Positions 8,007 to 16,163 of a DNA stretch of 34,207 nt are shown one piece after another. The translations under genes were made by a program, and so were the position numbers. A model generated the notes under the pieces. The model was not told the DNA's origin, ran no database searches, and was given only the letters and a program-made list of their open reading frames with translations. This stretch comes from Thermoleophilia bacterium. Its GTDB lineage: Bacteria > Actinomycetota > Thermoleophilia > Gaiellales > F1-60-MAGs149. Each line of letters opens with the position of its first letter. Position 1 is the first letter of the stretch. The stretch lies in NCBI GenBank assembly GCA_009694475.1, contig SHUX01000011.1, positions 1-34,207 on the forward strand, in the 5' to 3' direction.

Positions 8007-9044
8007 GTGAGCCGATCCCACCGTCATCTGATTCAGATCGTCTGCGGCGTCCTCTTGTTGGGGATTCTCGGGGGTGTCTTTGCGCTCGTCGCTTGGAGTG
8101 ATCAGCCTCGAATTCGCTACGCATCGCTGAAGTGCGTGTATCGCCAGATCTACACCTATCAGGGGCCCATTGACGTGGTGGTTGTCGGTACGTCTCGGAC
8201 GAAGTACGGTGTCTCGCCACAAGAGATCTCGACGGTGATCAGCGACGGCAAAAAGCCGCCGGAAGTGGTCTTGAATTTGGCGCGAAGTTGGCGTGGTACG
8301 CAGCAGATGTTCCAAGAGATCAAGGACGTGCAGAGAGAGCGCGGGATCACGCAGGCGATCGTCGTGGAGTACTCGCGGGAGGGCGTCGTCGTCGCCACCT
8401 CGCAGCGGTACTACGACTATCACCCAGAACACGCGGCTCTCGTACCAATCGACGAGTTTCGTACGGATCCCGAGTTAAAGCCGCGCGAGCCGGCCTACCT
8501 GCGCTTCCGGGACCTCCTCGAGCTTGGTCAGCTACGGGTCGATTTCTCGCTCGACCGCTGGCTCTCTGGTAAGGCCGATGCAAACCTCACGATCCCAGTC
8601 CAAGAGCGGTCTGTTGGCGTCTCAGATGGGTGTGCGGGTAAGGATCGACCACTCAAGAAGGCGGCCAATGCCTCGTGGAGGAAGCGGGTCGTGCCGAAGG
8701 GGACCACGTGGGAGGAGCGCCAGCCCGTTTCGTGGCCGATCGGCATGATCAACAACGATGCTCAGCGACAGGCGATGAAAGAAATGATCGTGTGGGCTCA
8801 CGACCATGGTCTGGAGATCTACTTCACGCTGATACCGCGCTATCTCGACCCGCCGGCCAGCGACGACTACCTCGCGCGCTTTCAGCAGACCTTTGGCGTG
8901 CCGCTCATGGTGCCACCTAAGGATGTGCTCGCAGACCTCAATGACGGTGGCTATTCCGACCCGAACCATCTCTACGAGCCGGGTCGTGTGATTTACTCTC
9001 GGTGGCTCGGCGAGCAGATCAAAGCCGGCGACGCGGCGAATTAG
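8007..9044 (+). CDS. Membrane-anchored SGNH/DltD-like esterase or acyl-handling protein
   Basis: A 345-residue protein with an N-terminal hydrophobic anchor (about residues 9-30) and an extracytoplasmic domain. A serine in VVVVGTSRTKYGVSP (Ser63) matches block I of SGNH/DltD proteins. Asp318 and His321 in YSDPNHLYEPGR form the D-x-x-H motif near the C-terminus. This predicts a Ser-Asp-His hydrolase or acyl-transfer partner acting outside the membrane, as DltD or AlgX/AlgJ do. The start is GTG 8007, without a clear ribosome-binding site, probably coupled to the microprotein. Its stop overlaps the convergent peptidase stop by three bases. Confidence 0.75.
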   Translation: MSRSHRHLIQIVCGVLLLGILGGVFALVAWSDQPRIRYASLKCVYRQIYTYQGPIDVVVVGTSRTKYGVSPQEISTVISDGKKPPEVVLNLARSWRGTQQMFQEIKDVQRERGITQAIVVEYSREGVVVATSQRYYDYHPEHAALVPIDEFRTDPELKPREPAYLRFRDLLELGQLRVDFSLDRWLSGKADANLTIPVQERSVGVSDGCAGKDRPLKKAANASWRKRVVPKGTTWEERQPVSWPIGMINNDAQRQAMKEMIVWAHDHGLEIYFTLIPRYLDPPASDDYLARFQQTFGVPLMVPPKDVLADLNDGGYSDPNHLYEPGRVIYSRWLGEQIKAGDAAN

Positions 9045-10909
9045 TCGACGAGGGTGACGGTTGTGCCGTGCGCGCTGTCGAGGTAGCGGAGTTGCTGATT
9101 CCAGCGGCCCGCAGTCGTGATCTCTAGGGTGGCCAGGTCCGAGTCGCTGTTCTTCGTACCAGTACCGGTAATGCGGACACCAGCGGTGAAGGAGCAGTTG
9201 GTGAAGGTGTAGGCCTCGCCACTCGTGGTGGCACGGACGCGAACTGAGCCAGTGACGGCGCACCCGGTTGCGAGTGGCGAAGTACCGTCCCAGTAGGTGT
9301 ATTCGGGTACGGCAGCGAATTGCTGATCGAACGAGACGAGCGCTGCCTTGAGGTTCTCAAAGCCGCTGGCCTTGGCTGGTGCGAGTGGGATGTAGGGCTG
9401 TACGTACGAACCGGCGCAGGTGGTCGTGCGTTGGGTTGGGAGGCGACCGCTAATCAGGAAATCGTTGACGAGATTATCGGGACAGGGATTGCCGCGGCCG
9501 AACGTCACGTGCGGGCCACTGGTCGTCGTGATCAGGTAGCCATCGGCGAGACGCGAGTAGACGGCTTTGCCTTGCGCGGCGGGCGTGATCGGGTCCCCGG
9601 TGGCGACAATGACGAAGGTGGGGATGTCAGGATTAATCAGTGGTGCTGGTCGTGCAGCAGCCACGTCGGATCCAGGCCACCAGACGCAGGCGTAGTCGGT
9701 GAGGAAGATCGCAGCACCGATGCGCGGGTGCAGCGTGTCGATTTGGGCGGCCTCGTCGAGGTACGCAGTGCTGCGCTCAATGGAGGTGCCGGAGTAGTAC
9801 GCATAGTCACGGCAGTCAACGCCGTAGTAGCCCGCGTCGGACCACGTCGGATCGATGATTGGTTTGAGGTTCTGTGGGTTCAACATCGCGTTGCTGTAGG
9901 CGAGCCGCAGCATCGGCACGAGGTCACCTTGGCCTGCCGCTGTTAACGCTCGGAGGAACATCATGCGCCCGTACGTGCCATACATCTGGCCACTCGCTGT
10001 TGTCTGAAAAAGGCCGAGAGTCAATTCGCGTACCACGCGTTCGCCGTTGGCAAGGGGGAAGCGCACCTTGATGGGATGAGCCGCTAGGCGCGCCTGAAGC
10101 GCGTCGTAGACGTCGCCAGCGCTGGTCGTTGCGTCCTTCAGGCAGCGGGGGCGGCGATCGCAGATGGTGAGTGTCGTGTTGAGTACGCTCTCGAAGGTGC
10201 CGGCGGCACTGGTCCAGAATTGGGGCCCTGTCAATGTCAGATCGACGACGCCATCGATGATTAAACCCTTCAGGGTGGCCGGGTGGGCGGCGGCGTAGGC
10301 CTGGCCGTACTGCGTGCCGTACGACTCGCCGTAGAGCCAGATCGAAGGGCTGCCGAGGGCAACGCGGAACGCCTCGAGGTCTTCGGTCGCCTGGTTGGTA
10401 CCCATGTATGGGAGCAGTGCGGGAGTGCGCACCTCTTGTGTGCAGGCACTTGCGAAGGCACTGGTGGCGGCTGCGGCGCTGCTCGTGGCGAGGCGGTAGG
10501 TAGTGACGGCCTTGGGGCAGTCGACGTCTCCGCTGCGACCCATCCCGCGCTGGTCGAAGAAGACGCTGTCAAAGCGGTCGAGGACGCCTTGCGCGAAGCT
10601 GGTGGAGTACGAATCCGCGCTGGCGATGCCGCTCGTGCCAGGACCACCGGTAGCCGTCACGTAGAGGCCTTTGCTGGTGCCATCTGCGGGTCGAACGGCA
10701 AACGCGACCTTGATGCGTCGCGTGTTGGTCGGGTCGAAGTGGTCGAGCGGCACGCTGATCTTGACGCAGATAAACTCGCTTGTCGCTGAGCACGGCTTGC
10801 CTCCCATCGCCTTCAGCTTCTGCGCCATCCCGGCCTGTGCGAATGCTGGGACGGCTGCCAACGTAATCACGGCTGCGAGCGTCAGTAGGAGGCGGTGTGC
10901 ACGGGCCAT
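9041..10909 (-). CDS. Secreted alpha/beta-hydrolase peptidase (TAP / SlpD-SlpE type)
   Basis: A 622-residue protein. The signal peptide MARAHRLLLTLAAVITLAAVPAFA-QAG should be cut near residue 25. The alpha/beta-hydrolase fold carries GGPGTSG (oxyanion region, about 88), DQRGMGRSG (119-127), the nucleophile elbow GESYG (Ser196), a GDPITP aspartate and the SGPHVTFG histidine. The TAP-like C-terminal domain of tripeptidyl aminopeptidases is present. A further C-terminal part of about 100 residues after the CAGSYVQPYIP stretch looks like a beta-rich extension. It likely trims peptides outside the cell. ATG 10909 is preceded by TAGAGT with six-base spacing. Confidence 0.88.
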   Translation of the reverse strand: MARAHRLLLTLAAVITLAAVPAFAQAGMAQKLKAMGGKPCSATSEFICVKISVPLDHFDPTNTRRIKVAFAVRPADGTSKGLYVTATGGPGTSGIASADSYSTSFAQGVLDRFDSVFFDQRGMGRSGDVDCPKAVTTYRLATSSAAAATSAFASACTQEVRTPALLPYMGTNQATEDLEAFRVALGSPSIWLYGESYGTQYGQAYAAAHPATLKGLIIDGVVDLTLTGPQFWTSAAGTFESVLNTTLTICDRRPRCLKDATTSAGDVYDALQARLAAHPIKVRFPLANGERVVRELTLGLFQTTASGQMYGTYGRMMFLRALTAAGQGDLVPMLRLAYSNAMLNPQNLKPIIDPTWSDAGYYGVDCRDYAYYSGTSIERSTAYLDEAAQIDTLHPRIGAAIFLTDYACVWWPGSDVAAARPAPLINPDIPTFVIVATGDPITPAAQGKAVYSRLADGYLITTTSGPHVTFGRGNPCPDNLVNDFLISGRLPTQRTTTCAGSYVQPYIPLAPAKASGFENLKAALVSFDQQFAAVPEYTYWDGTSPLATGCAVTGSVRVRATTSGEAYTFTNCSFTAGVRITGTGTKNSDSDLATLEITTAGRWNQQLRYLDSAHGTTVTLVD

Positions 10910-10915
10910 CTGCGC

Positions 10916-10921
10916 ACTCTA
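10916..10921 (-). promoter_or_regulatory. Putative leaderless -10 element of the TAP-type peptidase
   Basis: TAGAGT on the minus strand ends six bases before the ATG at 10909. It lies 15 bp from palindrome copy 2. Confidence 0.5.
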
Positions 10922-10935
10922 GCGTTGACATGCTA

Positions 10936-10973
10936 GAGGCGACATTTTGGGCCCGGGCCCAAAATGTCGCCTC
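10936..10973. repeat. Palindromic repeat copy 2 (REP-like)
   Basis: A perfect palindrome with 19-bp arms, centred at 10954/10955, with the shared half-site GCGACATTTTGGGCCC and outer GAG/CTC bases. It lies downstream of the cupredoxin gene and directly upstream of the peptidase promoter, so it could terminate the cupredoxin transcript. Confidence 0.85.
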
Positions 10974-11018
10974 ATCTCGAATGCGCCACCGCGTTTCAGC
11001 GGAAACGGCGCTTCACGC

Positions 11019-11375
11019 CTACGAGACGGTGAACGACCCCATCATCGAAGACTTGTGCGGGGTGCAGTAGTACATGTAGGTGCCCTTTTTGAGCGTGACG
11101 GTCACGCTCTTCGTGGCCACCGGTGCCAGACCGGTAATCTCCTTGTCTTTGATCCCGGGTCCAGTCAGCACGTAGTTATGTGCCGCGGACTTGTCGACGA
11201 CCCTGAAGGTGTACGAGCCGGCTTTCAGCGACGTAACGTTTTTGCCACCCTTGGTCAGGGTCATTGTAAAGCCGGGCCCGACGGTGCCATCGAGCGTGGT
11301 GGCAGCGCTGGCAGGAACAGCACTGAGCGCGAGCGCGCCAGCGACGAGCAGTGGAATGAAGCGGAAAGTGTTCAT
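11019..11375 (-). CDS. Secreted cupredoxin (type 1 copper protein)
   Basis: A 118-residue exported protein. The signal peptide runs to about ASA-A at residue 24. A plastocyanin-like beta sandwich follows with copper ligands His66 (AAHNYVL), Cys104, His107 and Met112 in YYCTPHKSSMMG (C-x2-H-x4-M). It probably acts as a small electron carrier or copper binder at the cell surface. ATG 11375 is preferred over an in-frame upstream start at 11393, because the signal peptide begins there and GATAAT ends six bases before it. No obvious redox partner is adjacent. Confidence 0.9.
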   Translation of the reverse strand: MNTFRFIPLLVAGALALSAVPASAATTLDGTVGPGFTMTLTKGGKNVTSLKAGSYTFRVVDKSAAHNYVLTGPGIKDKEITGLAPVATKSVTVTLKKGTYMYYCTPHKSSMMGSFTVS

Positions 11376-11381
11376 ACCCTT

Positions 11382-11387
11382 ATTATC
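11382..11387 (-). promoter_or_regulatory. Putative leaderless -10 element of the cupredoxin
   Basis: GATAAT on the minus strand ends six bases before ATG 11375. Confidence 0.5.
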
Positions 11388-11410
11388 GGACAAGCGGCAT
11401 CACCGGCTGA

Positions 11411-13069
11411 TCACGCTGAGGCGGGCCAGCGTTCTTCGGGCTCGAGCACCGTGACGGGGTTGGCGTCGAGGTTGATCAGCAGGCGAGCGTCGGCGTGAAT
11501 TCCTTTGAGCAGGATCGAGCCTGTGCGCTCGCCGTCGCACGCCACCCAGTGCGCGCTGTGGATCGGCAGCAGCACGGGAGAGAGTTCGGTGCCGAGGCGG
11601 ATCGCTTTGAGCGCGCCGGCGACGGCTCCCTCTAGCTCCTCGCTGGCTGGGCGTACGCTCTCGATTGCCAATTTCTGCAGGCGGGGCGGGTGCTCGGGGG
11701 TGAGCATGATCTCGACACCGACCCGGCCCTGCTCGCCAGCCAACCACCAGCCAACCTGCGTCGGTGTTATTACCGTCAGGTCGTCCTCGGGTGTCAATGC
11801 TCCGTGGGTAGCGGCGAGCGATGCCACCAACGAGGAGCGCCGTTCCAGCGTCTCGTCGAGGTCGACATTGAGGGCCAGCAGCGGCTCGATCGCCGCGAAG
11901 TTGCCTGCGATCAGGGCCGCATTGATCGTCGCATGGATCTCCGCAACAGCCGGCAGGGGCTCGACGCGTAGGCGGCGTGGCTCCTCGGCGACGAGCGCGG
12001 CGAGTGCATCTGTGACGGCCCCACCGGGGCGGGCGTAGCGACCGTTGGCGAGTGCGATCACACCGATCTGACTGGCTGGGTGCCACGTCATCCGCGAGCC
12101 GAAGCCGGGGTAGCCGCCGGAATGACCAATCGTGCGGCCGGTCGCGAGATCCTCGGCGCTCATCAGTCCAAGGCAGTAGCCGTGGGCTTGGGCGCGTAAG
12201 AGCCCCTCGCCCGTGCCGAGTTGGAGCGGCATCGCCGTGACGACCTGTTGCATCTCGCGACGCGATGCGCGCGACAACGGGTGTGCATCGTCGCCATCGC
12301 GCGGTGGCCAGGCGTCGACAAAGCCTGCGACCCAGATCGCCAGATCGGCGACGGTTGAGTAGAGGCCACCGAGTGCACTGAACGCGCCGGGGCTCTGGAT
12401 CGGCTGGGCGACCCACTTGCCGTCGACAAGTGCGTAGCCGGTTGCGAGTCGAGCGGGGTCGATGCCGTCATCACTCCACGTCGTATCACGAAGGCCAAGC
12501 GGGGCAATGATGCGTTGCGTCACGACATCTCGATAGGGCTGGCCGGTTGCGTTTTGGATGACGCGGCCGAGCAGTGTGAAGCCAATGTTCGAATAGTCGA
12601 AGGCGATGCCAGAGGTTCGGGCGAAGGTTTTCGGCTCGCCCATCAGGGCCGTGTACTTGTCGTTGGGCAGCGACTCGAGGCGGTCGGCCCACAGATCGTC
12701 CTCGGGGTAGCCGGAGTTCATCGAGAGCAGTTGGCGCAGTGTTGGTGGTCTGCTGTCACCCGTCGCGAGCGGCAGTCCTTGGAGTTCTGGCACCCACTGC
12801 TCGGCCGTGTCGTCGAGGCGCAAGACTCCTTCGTCACGGAGCAGCAGCAGGGTGGCTGTGACAAACGACTTCGTCATCGAGGCGATCCGGAAGCTGCTGT
12901 CGGCGCCGGGCTGGTGCTGCTTGCCCAGATGGAGCGTGCCGAGTCCGCCCGCGTGGACGAGTGCGCCGCCTACGACGACGCCGTAGGCGACACCGGGCGT
13001 CAGTGGCGGGTCCTGTGTGAAATACGCGGCGAAAATCTCGTCAACGCGTTCGCGCTGTGTGTCGTTCAA
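11411..13069 (-). CDS. Beta-lactamase-family serine hydrolase, 552 residues
   Basis: Class C beta-lactamase/esterase fold. The motifs are S-M-T-K with the nucleophile at Ser64, Y-S-N at 159-161, and H-S-G-G near 316 in place of KTG. The first about 360 residues are the catalytic domain. The last about 190 residues are an extra domain like those of Pab87/ClbP-type peptidases or esterases. No signal peptide is visible. The start overlaps the stop of the Pr6Pr membrane-protein gene (ATGA), so the two are translationally coupled. The substrate cannot be predicted. Confidence 0.87.
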   Translation of the reverse strand: MNDTQRERVDEIFAAYFTQDPPLTPGVAYGVVVGGALVHAGGLGTLHLGKQHQPGADSSFRIASMTKSFVTATLLLLRDEGVLRLDDTAEQWVPELQGLPLATGDSRPPTLRQLLSMNSGYPEDDLWADRLESLPNDKYTALMGEPKTFARTSGIAFDYSNIGFTLLGRVIQNATGQPYRDVVTQRIIAPLGLRDTTWSDDGIDPARLATGYALVDGKWVAQPIQSPGAFSALGGLYSTVADLAIWVAGFVDAWPPRDGDDAHPLSRASRREMQQVVTAMPLQLGTGEGLLRAQAHGYCLGLMSAEDLATGRTIGHSGGYPGFGSRMTWHPASQIGVIALANGRYARPGGAVTDALAALVAEEPRRLRVEPLPAVAEIHATINAALIAGNFAAIEPLLALNVDLDETLERRSSLVASLAATHGALTPEDDLTVITPTQVGWWLAGEQGRVGVEIMLTPEHPPRLQKLAIESVRPASEELEGAVAGALKAIRLGTELSPVLLPIHSAHWVACDGERTGSILLKGIHADARLLINLDANPVTVLEPEERWPASA

Positions 13070-13740
13070 GCCTCGCTCCAGCGCCGCGCAAGTCGATCGA
13101 TGCCAATCAGGAGAAAGCAGATAGCGACGCCGACGATCAGTACGCCGACGACATCAAGCAGCGCCATCGGGTAGCCGAGCTTGACGACATTGAGGAATCC
13201 ATACGGGTAGGCATTGACGATCGCGCCGCGGATCATCGTGAAGACGACCCAGACGATTGGGATCACCAGTGCTGGCAGGATCTGATGGCGGGTGAGCCAG
13301 TCGCGCGGGCCAAAGATCGCCCAAACAAACAGTGCGAGCAGGGGTGTGATGGTGTGCTCGAGCGTCGTTGTGAGGAGGTCCCACCCGTGCTTCGGGACCC
13401 CACTCGGAGCCAAGATCGCGTTGTAAACCAAACCAGCGACGAAGATCATCAGCAGCGCGTTGAACAGCACCACGTGGAAGATTTGGCCGCGGCGAGTAGT
13501 GCGGACGGCCAACAATGCGAAGACGATCGCGACGAGCACATTACTCCACGTGGTGAAGTAGCTGACGGTGTCCGCGAGGCGGCCGGCCATGTCTTGCCCG
13601 TAGACGTCAAACATTCCGGGCGTGGTATCGGGCGGCCCCGAGGTACCAAACCCGTAGAGCACGAACGCAAGTGTGGTGCCGGCGATCGCGCTGAACGCGG
13701 TCAGGCCATAGAAGACTCTGGCGAGAGGTTTTTCGGACAT
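13066..13740 (-). CDS. Pr6Pr-family six-helix membrane protein
   Basis: A 224-residue membrane protein with about six transmembrane segments. The LEHTITPLLALFVWAIFGPR and NAYPYGFLNVVKLGYP stretches match the Pr6Pr (FAR-17a/AIG1-like) family. Eukaryotic relatives hydrolyse certain lipid esters; the bacterial function is unknown. It is the first gene of a two-gene unit with the downstream beta-lactamase-fold hydrolase. ATG 13740 is preceded by TACCGT at six-base spacing. Confidence 0.8.
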   Translation of the reverse strand: MSEKPLARVFYGLTAFSAIAGTTLAFVLYGFGTSGPPDTTPGMFDVYGQDMAGRLADTVSYFTTWSNVLVAIVFALLAVRTTRRGQIFHVVLFNALLMIFVAGLVYNAILAPSGVPKHGWDLLTTTLEHTITPLLALFVWAIFGPRDWLTRHQILPALVIPIVWVVFTMIRGAIVNAYPYGFLNVVKLGYPMALLDVVGVLIVGVAICFLLIGIDRLARRWSEA

Positions 13741-13746
13741 AGAGGA

Positions 13747-13752
13747 ACGGTA
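13747..13752 (-). promoter_or_regulatory. Putative leaderless -10 element of the Pr6Pr gene
   Basis: TACCGT on the minus strand ends six bases before ATG 13740. Confidence 0.45.
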
Positions 13753-13791
13753 ACAGGCGCCATTTCTCGGCCACGTGCTGGCGCCGTCGTC

Positions 13792-14220
13792 TTATACGTC
13801 GTGCGATGTGGAGCGCACGAGGCGCAGCAATTCGCAGGCGCCAGCGACCCACCAGGCGGCCATAAACGACACGCACCAAGCGCAGATGTTGCCGTCGAAG
13901 TGCGCCTGCTCGACGTAGCGGAGGTAGAGCGTGAAGATCGCGCCAATCAAGAACAGCATCAGGCTGATGATCCGCACGCTGTCGCCACGCCAGGGGGTGG
14001 CGAGTAGCAAGACGATGGCGGCGGTTAGTCCGATGTAGGCAAGCGGAATACCGCCGAGGTAGCCCCACTTGGAATAGAGTGCGGCGGCACAGCCACCCCC
14101 GATTGTGCAGGGGGGGATGCCGTTGGTGGCCTTGAGGTACGTCAGGTAGCCTGCGATGCCAATCGCAGCGGCGAGAGCCGCGAGTTGGAGATAGGTGAGT
14201 AGGCGTCGGTCGAAGACCAT
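13792..14220 (-). CDS. Vitamin K epoxide reductase (VKOR) family protein
   Basis: A 142-residue, four-to-five-helix membrane protein. The cysteine pair Cys38/Cys44 (PCTIGGGCAAALYSKWGYLGGIPLAYIG) and the quinone-site CAWC (Cys113/Cys116) match bacterial VKOR, which reoxidises DsbA-type proteins and passes electrons to quinone. Unlike many fused forms it lacks a thioredoxin domain, so its redox partner must be encoded elsewhere. The start is ATG 14220, preceded by TACCCT with six-base spacing. Confidence 0.9.
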   Translation of the reverse strand: MVFDRRLLTYLQLAALAAAIGIAGYLTYLKATNGIPPCTIGGGCAAALYSKWGYLGGIPLAYIGLTAAIVLLLATPWRGDSVRIISLMLFLIGAIFTLYLRYVEQAHFDGNICAWCVSFMAAWWVAGACELLRLVRSTSHDV

Positions 14221-14226
14221 GCATAC

Positions 14227-14232
14227 AGGGTA
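14227..14232 (-). promoter_or_regulatory. Putative leaderless -10 element of the VKOR gene
   Basis: TACCCT on the minus strand ends six bases before ATG 14220. The remainder of the 248-bp divergent region up to 14468 holds no gene I can support. Confidence 0.5.
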
Positions 14233-14455
14233 CCGATGGCGGGAGGTTTTGCCTCTTTTGCTTGCTCCAGTCCGAGGCGCATGCCGCACGCAGAGAGTCC
14301 TGTGCGCATCCCCCGGCGATCATGGTTGTTGCCGGTCTGAGCAAGCCACATCGGATGATCTTCAACAAACGGGACGACGCAGAGGTCGGAGTGGCCGGCG
14401 AGACGTATCTCGCGCTGTCGCGTCAAGACCGTGGCGAGAACTGACAGCCGTCGCC

Positions 14456-14461
14456 TACTCT
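14456..14461 (+). promoter_or_regulatory. Putative leaderless -10 element of the alcohol dehydrogenase
   Basis: TACTCT ends seven bases before ATG 14469; this is the one copy with seven-base spacing. Confidence 0.4.
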
Positions 14462-14468
14462 TCTCGCC

Positions 14469-15581
14469 ATGAAGATTCGTGCCGCAGTCCTGGAAGAATT
14501 CGGTCAGCCCCTCGTCGTTCAGGAGGTGGATCTAGCGGAGCCGAAAGTGGGCGAGGTGCTCGTGCGCATCGAGGCCTGTGGTGTCTGTCACACGGACCTC
14601 TACACCGCATCGGGCGCCGATCCGACGGGCTATGCGCCGTGCGTGCTCGGACACGAGGGTGCGGGCGTCGTCGAGAAGATCGGTGAGGGCGTCACGCTCG
14701 TCAAGCCGGGCGATCACGTGATCACCCTGTTCGCGCCCGAGTGCGGCGAGTGCATCCAGTGCAAGAGTGGTCGCACGAACCGCTGCGTCGCGATCCGCGA
14801 GCAGCAGGGGCTTGGCTATCTGCCCGACGGCACCGCGCGCCTGTCGCGTAATGGCGAGCCGATGCGGCACTTCATGGGCACCTCGACGTTTGCCGAGTAC
14901 ACCGTGATGCCCGAGATCGCACTCGCCAAAGTAAATCCAGAGGCACCGCTCGATGGTTGCGCTCCGTTTGCCTGTGGCCTCTCGACCGGCATCGGCGCGG
15001 CGCTCTATACCGCTCAGGTCGAGCAGGGTTCGACGGCTGTCGTCTTCGGCTGTGGTCTGGTCGGTCTTGGTGCTGTGATCGGTGCGCGGCTGGCGGGTGC
15101 CGAGCGCATCATCGCGATCGATCTCGCTGAGGGACGACTCGCGGATGCGCGCCACCACGGCGCGACCGAGACGCGGCTCGCCGGGCCCGATAGCGTTGAT
15201 TGGATCAAGGAGCAGACGGGTGGCTATGGCGCCGACTACACCTTCGAGGCGACCGGCAACGTCAACGTCATGCGCCAGGCCGTCGAGAGTGCGCGCGAGG
15301 CGTGGGGTCTGGCCACGATGTGTGGTGTGGCCGGCAAGGGCGAGGTGCTCGAGATCGTGCCGCGTTTTTTGATCACCGGCCGACGTGTGACCGGCTCGTC
15401 CTTTGGTGGTGTCAAGGGCCGTACCCAGGTGCCACTGCTCGTTGACCACTGGCTCAATGGCGATATCGATGTCGAGTCGATGCTGTCGCATCGCATTACG
15501 CTCGATGAGGTCAACCACGGCTTCGAATTGATGGAGCGTCAGGACGGCATCCGCAGCATCATCACGTTTGGTAGCGCCTGA
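14469..15581 (+). CDS. Zinc-dependent alcohol dehydrogenase (class III-like)
   Basis: A 370-residue medium-chain dehydrogenase. The catalytic zinc ligands are Cys40, His62 (GHEGAG) and Cys169. Four structural-zinc cysteines lie at 92, 95, 98 and 106. The Rossmann motif GCGLVGLG (194-201) and Asp218 after the second beta strand indicate NAD rather than NADP. The whole chain resembles class III (thiol-dependent formaldehyde) dehydrogenases; in actinobacteria the thiol is often mycothiol, but that is not shown here. Its TGA overlaps the ATG of the MscS gene (TGATG), so the two are coupled. Confidence 0.93.
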   Translation: MKIRAAVLEEFGQPLVVQEVDLAEPKVGEVLVRIEACGVCHTDLYTASGADPTGYAPCVLGHEGAGVVEKIGEGVTLVKPGDHVITLFAPECGECIQCKSGRTNRCVAIREQQGLGYLPDGTARLSRNGEPMRHFMGTSTFAEYTVMPEIALAKVNPEAPLDGCAPFACGLSTGIGAALYTAQVEQGSTAVVFGCGLVGLGAVIGARLAGAERIIAIDLAEGRLADARHHGATETRLAGPDSVDWIKEQTGGYGADYTFEATGNVNVMRQAVESAREAWGLATMCGVAGKGEVLEIVPRFLITGRRVTGSSFGGVKGRTQVPLLVDHWLNGDIDVESMLSHRITLDEVNHGFELMERQDGIRSIITFGSA

Positions 15582-16156
15582 TGCCGAGCGGTGTCTTTGC
15601 GGTGCAGGTCAAGCAAGACCTCGGCGCGTTGATTGTGGGTACGCCGCTGCGCATCCTGGCCGTGATCGTGGTGGCCGTGGTGCTGCAGATCGTCACGGTC
15701 CGCGTGATTCACCGCATTATTCGCCGCACGGTCAAGCGCGCCGAGGCCAAGCAACAGAATCGGGCTGCGGGTGCGGGCGGTACGCGGCTTGCCCAGCGTG
15801 CTGGTGCGATCGGCTCGGTGCTGATCAGCTGTGTCTCGATTCTGATCTGGCTCAACGCGTTGCTGGTGATCCTGCCGATAATCGGCATCAACATCACGCC
15901 GATCATCGCCAGTGCGGGCGTGGTGGGGATCGCTCTTGCGTTCGGCGCGCAGACGCTCGTACGAGACTACATCTCGGGAATTTTTCTGATCATGGAGGAC
16001 CAGTACGGCGTGGGCGATGTCATCCAGGTCGGCGCGGTCACAGGGACGGTGGAGGAGGTCGCGTTGCGCACGACACGGCTGCGCGACGAGGACGGCACGC
16101 TTTGGTACCTCCGCAACGGCGAGATCTTTAGCGTCGGCAATCGCTCGCAGAAGTAG
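15581..16156 (+). CDS. Short MscS-family mechanosensitive channel
   Basis: A 191-residue protein. Membrane helices precede the pore-lining TM3 (IIASAGVVGIALAFGAQTLVRDYISGIFLIMEDQYGVGDVIQV), followed by the beta domain (GTVEEVALRTTRLRDEDGTLWYLRNGEIFSVGN). The chain stops at NRSQK, where family members usually continue for about 80-100 residues into the alpha/beta vestibule domain. Only seven bases separate its stop from the convergent aminotransferase stop, so no displaced 3' part can exist. It is translationally coupled to the alcohol dehydrogenase. Confidence 0.88.
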   Translation: MPSGVFAVQVKQDLGALIVGTPLRILAVIVVAVVLQIVTVRVIHRIIRRTVKRAEAKQQNRAAGAGGTRLAQRAGAIGSVLISCVSILIWLNALLVILPIIGINITPIIASAGVVGIALAFGAQTLVRDYISGIFLIMEDQYGVGDVIQVGAVTGTVEEVALRTTRLRDEDGTLWYLRNGEIFSVGNRSQK

Positions 16157-16163
16157 TGTGCGA

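Noticed and set aside
14322-14444. A 40-codon plus-strand ORF upstream of the alcohol dehydrogenase
   Set aside because: No ribosome-binding site, no leaderless hexamer at the usual spacing and no family similarity; it covers the probable promoter of the next gene.
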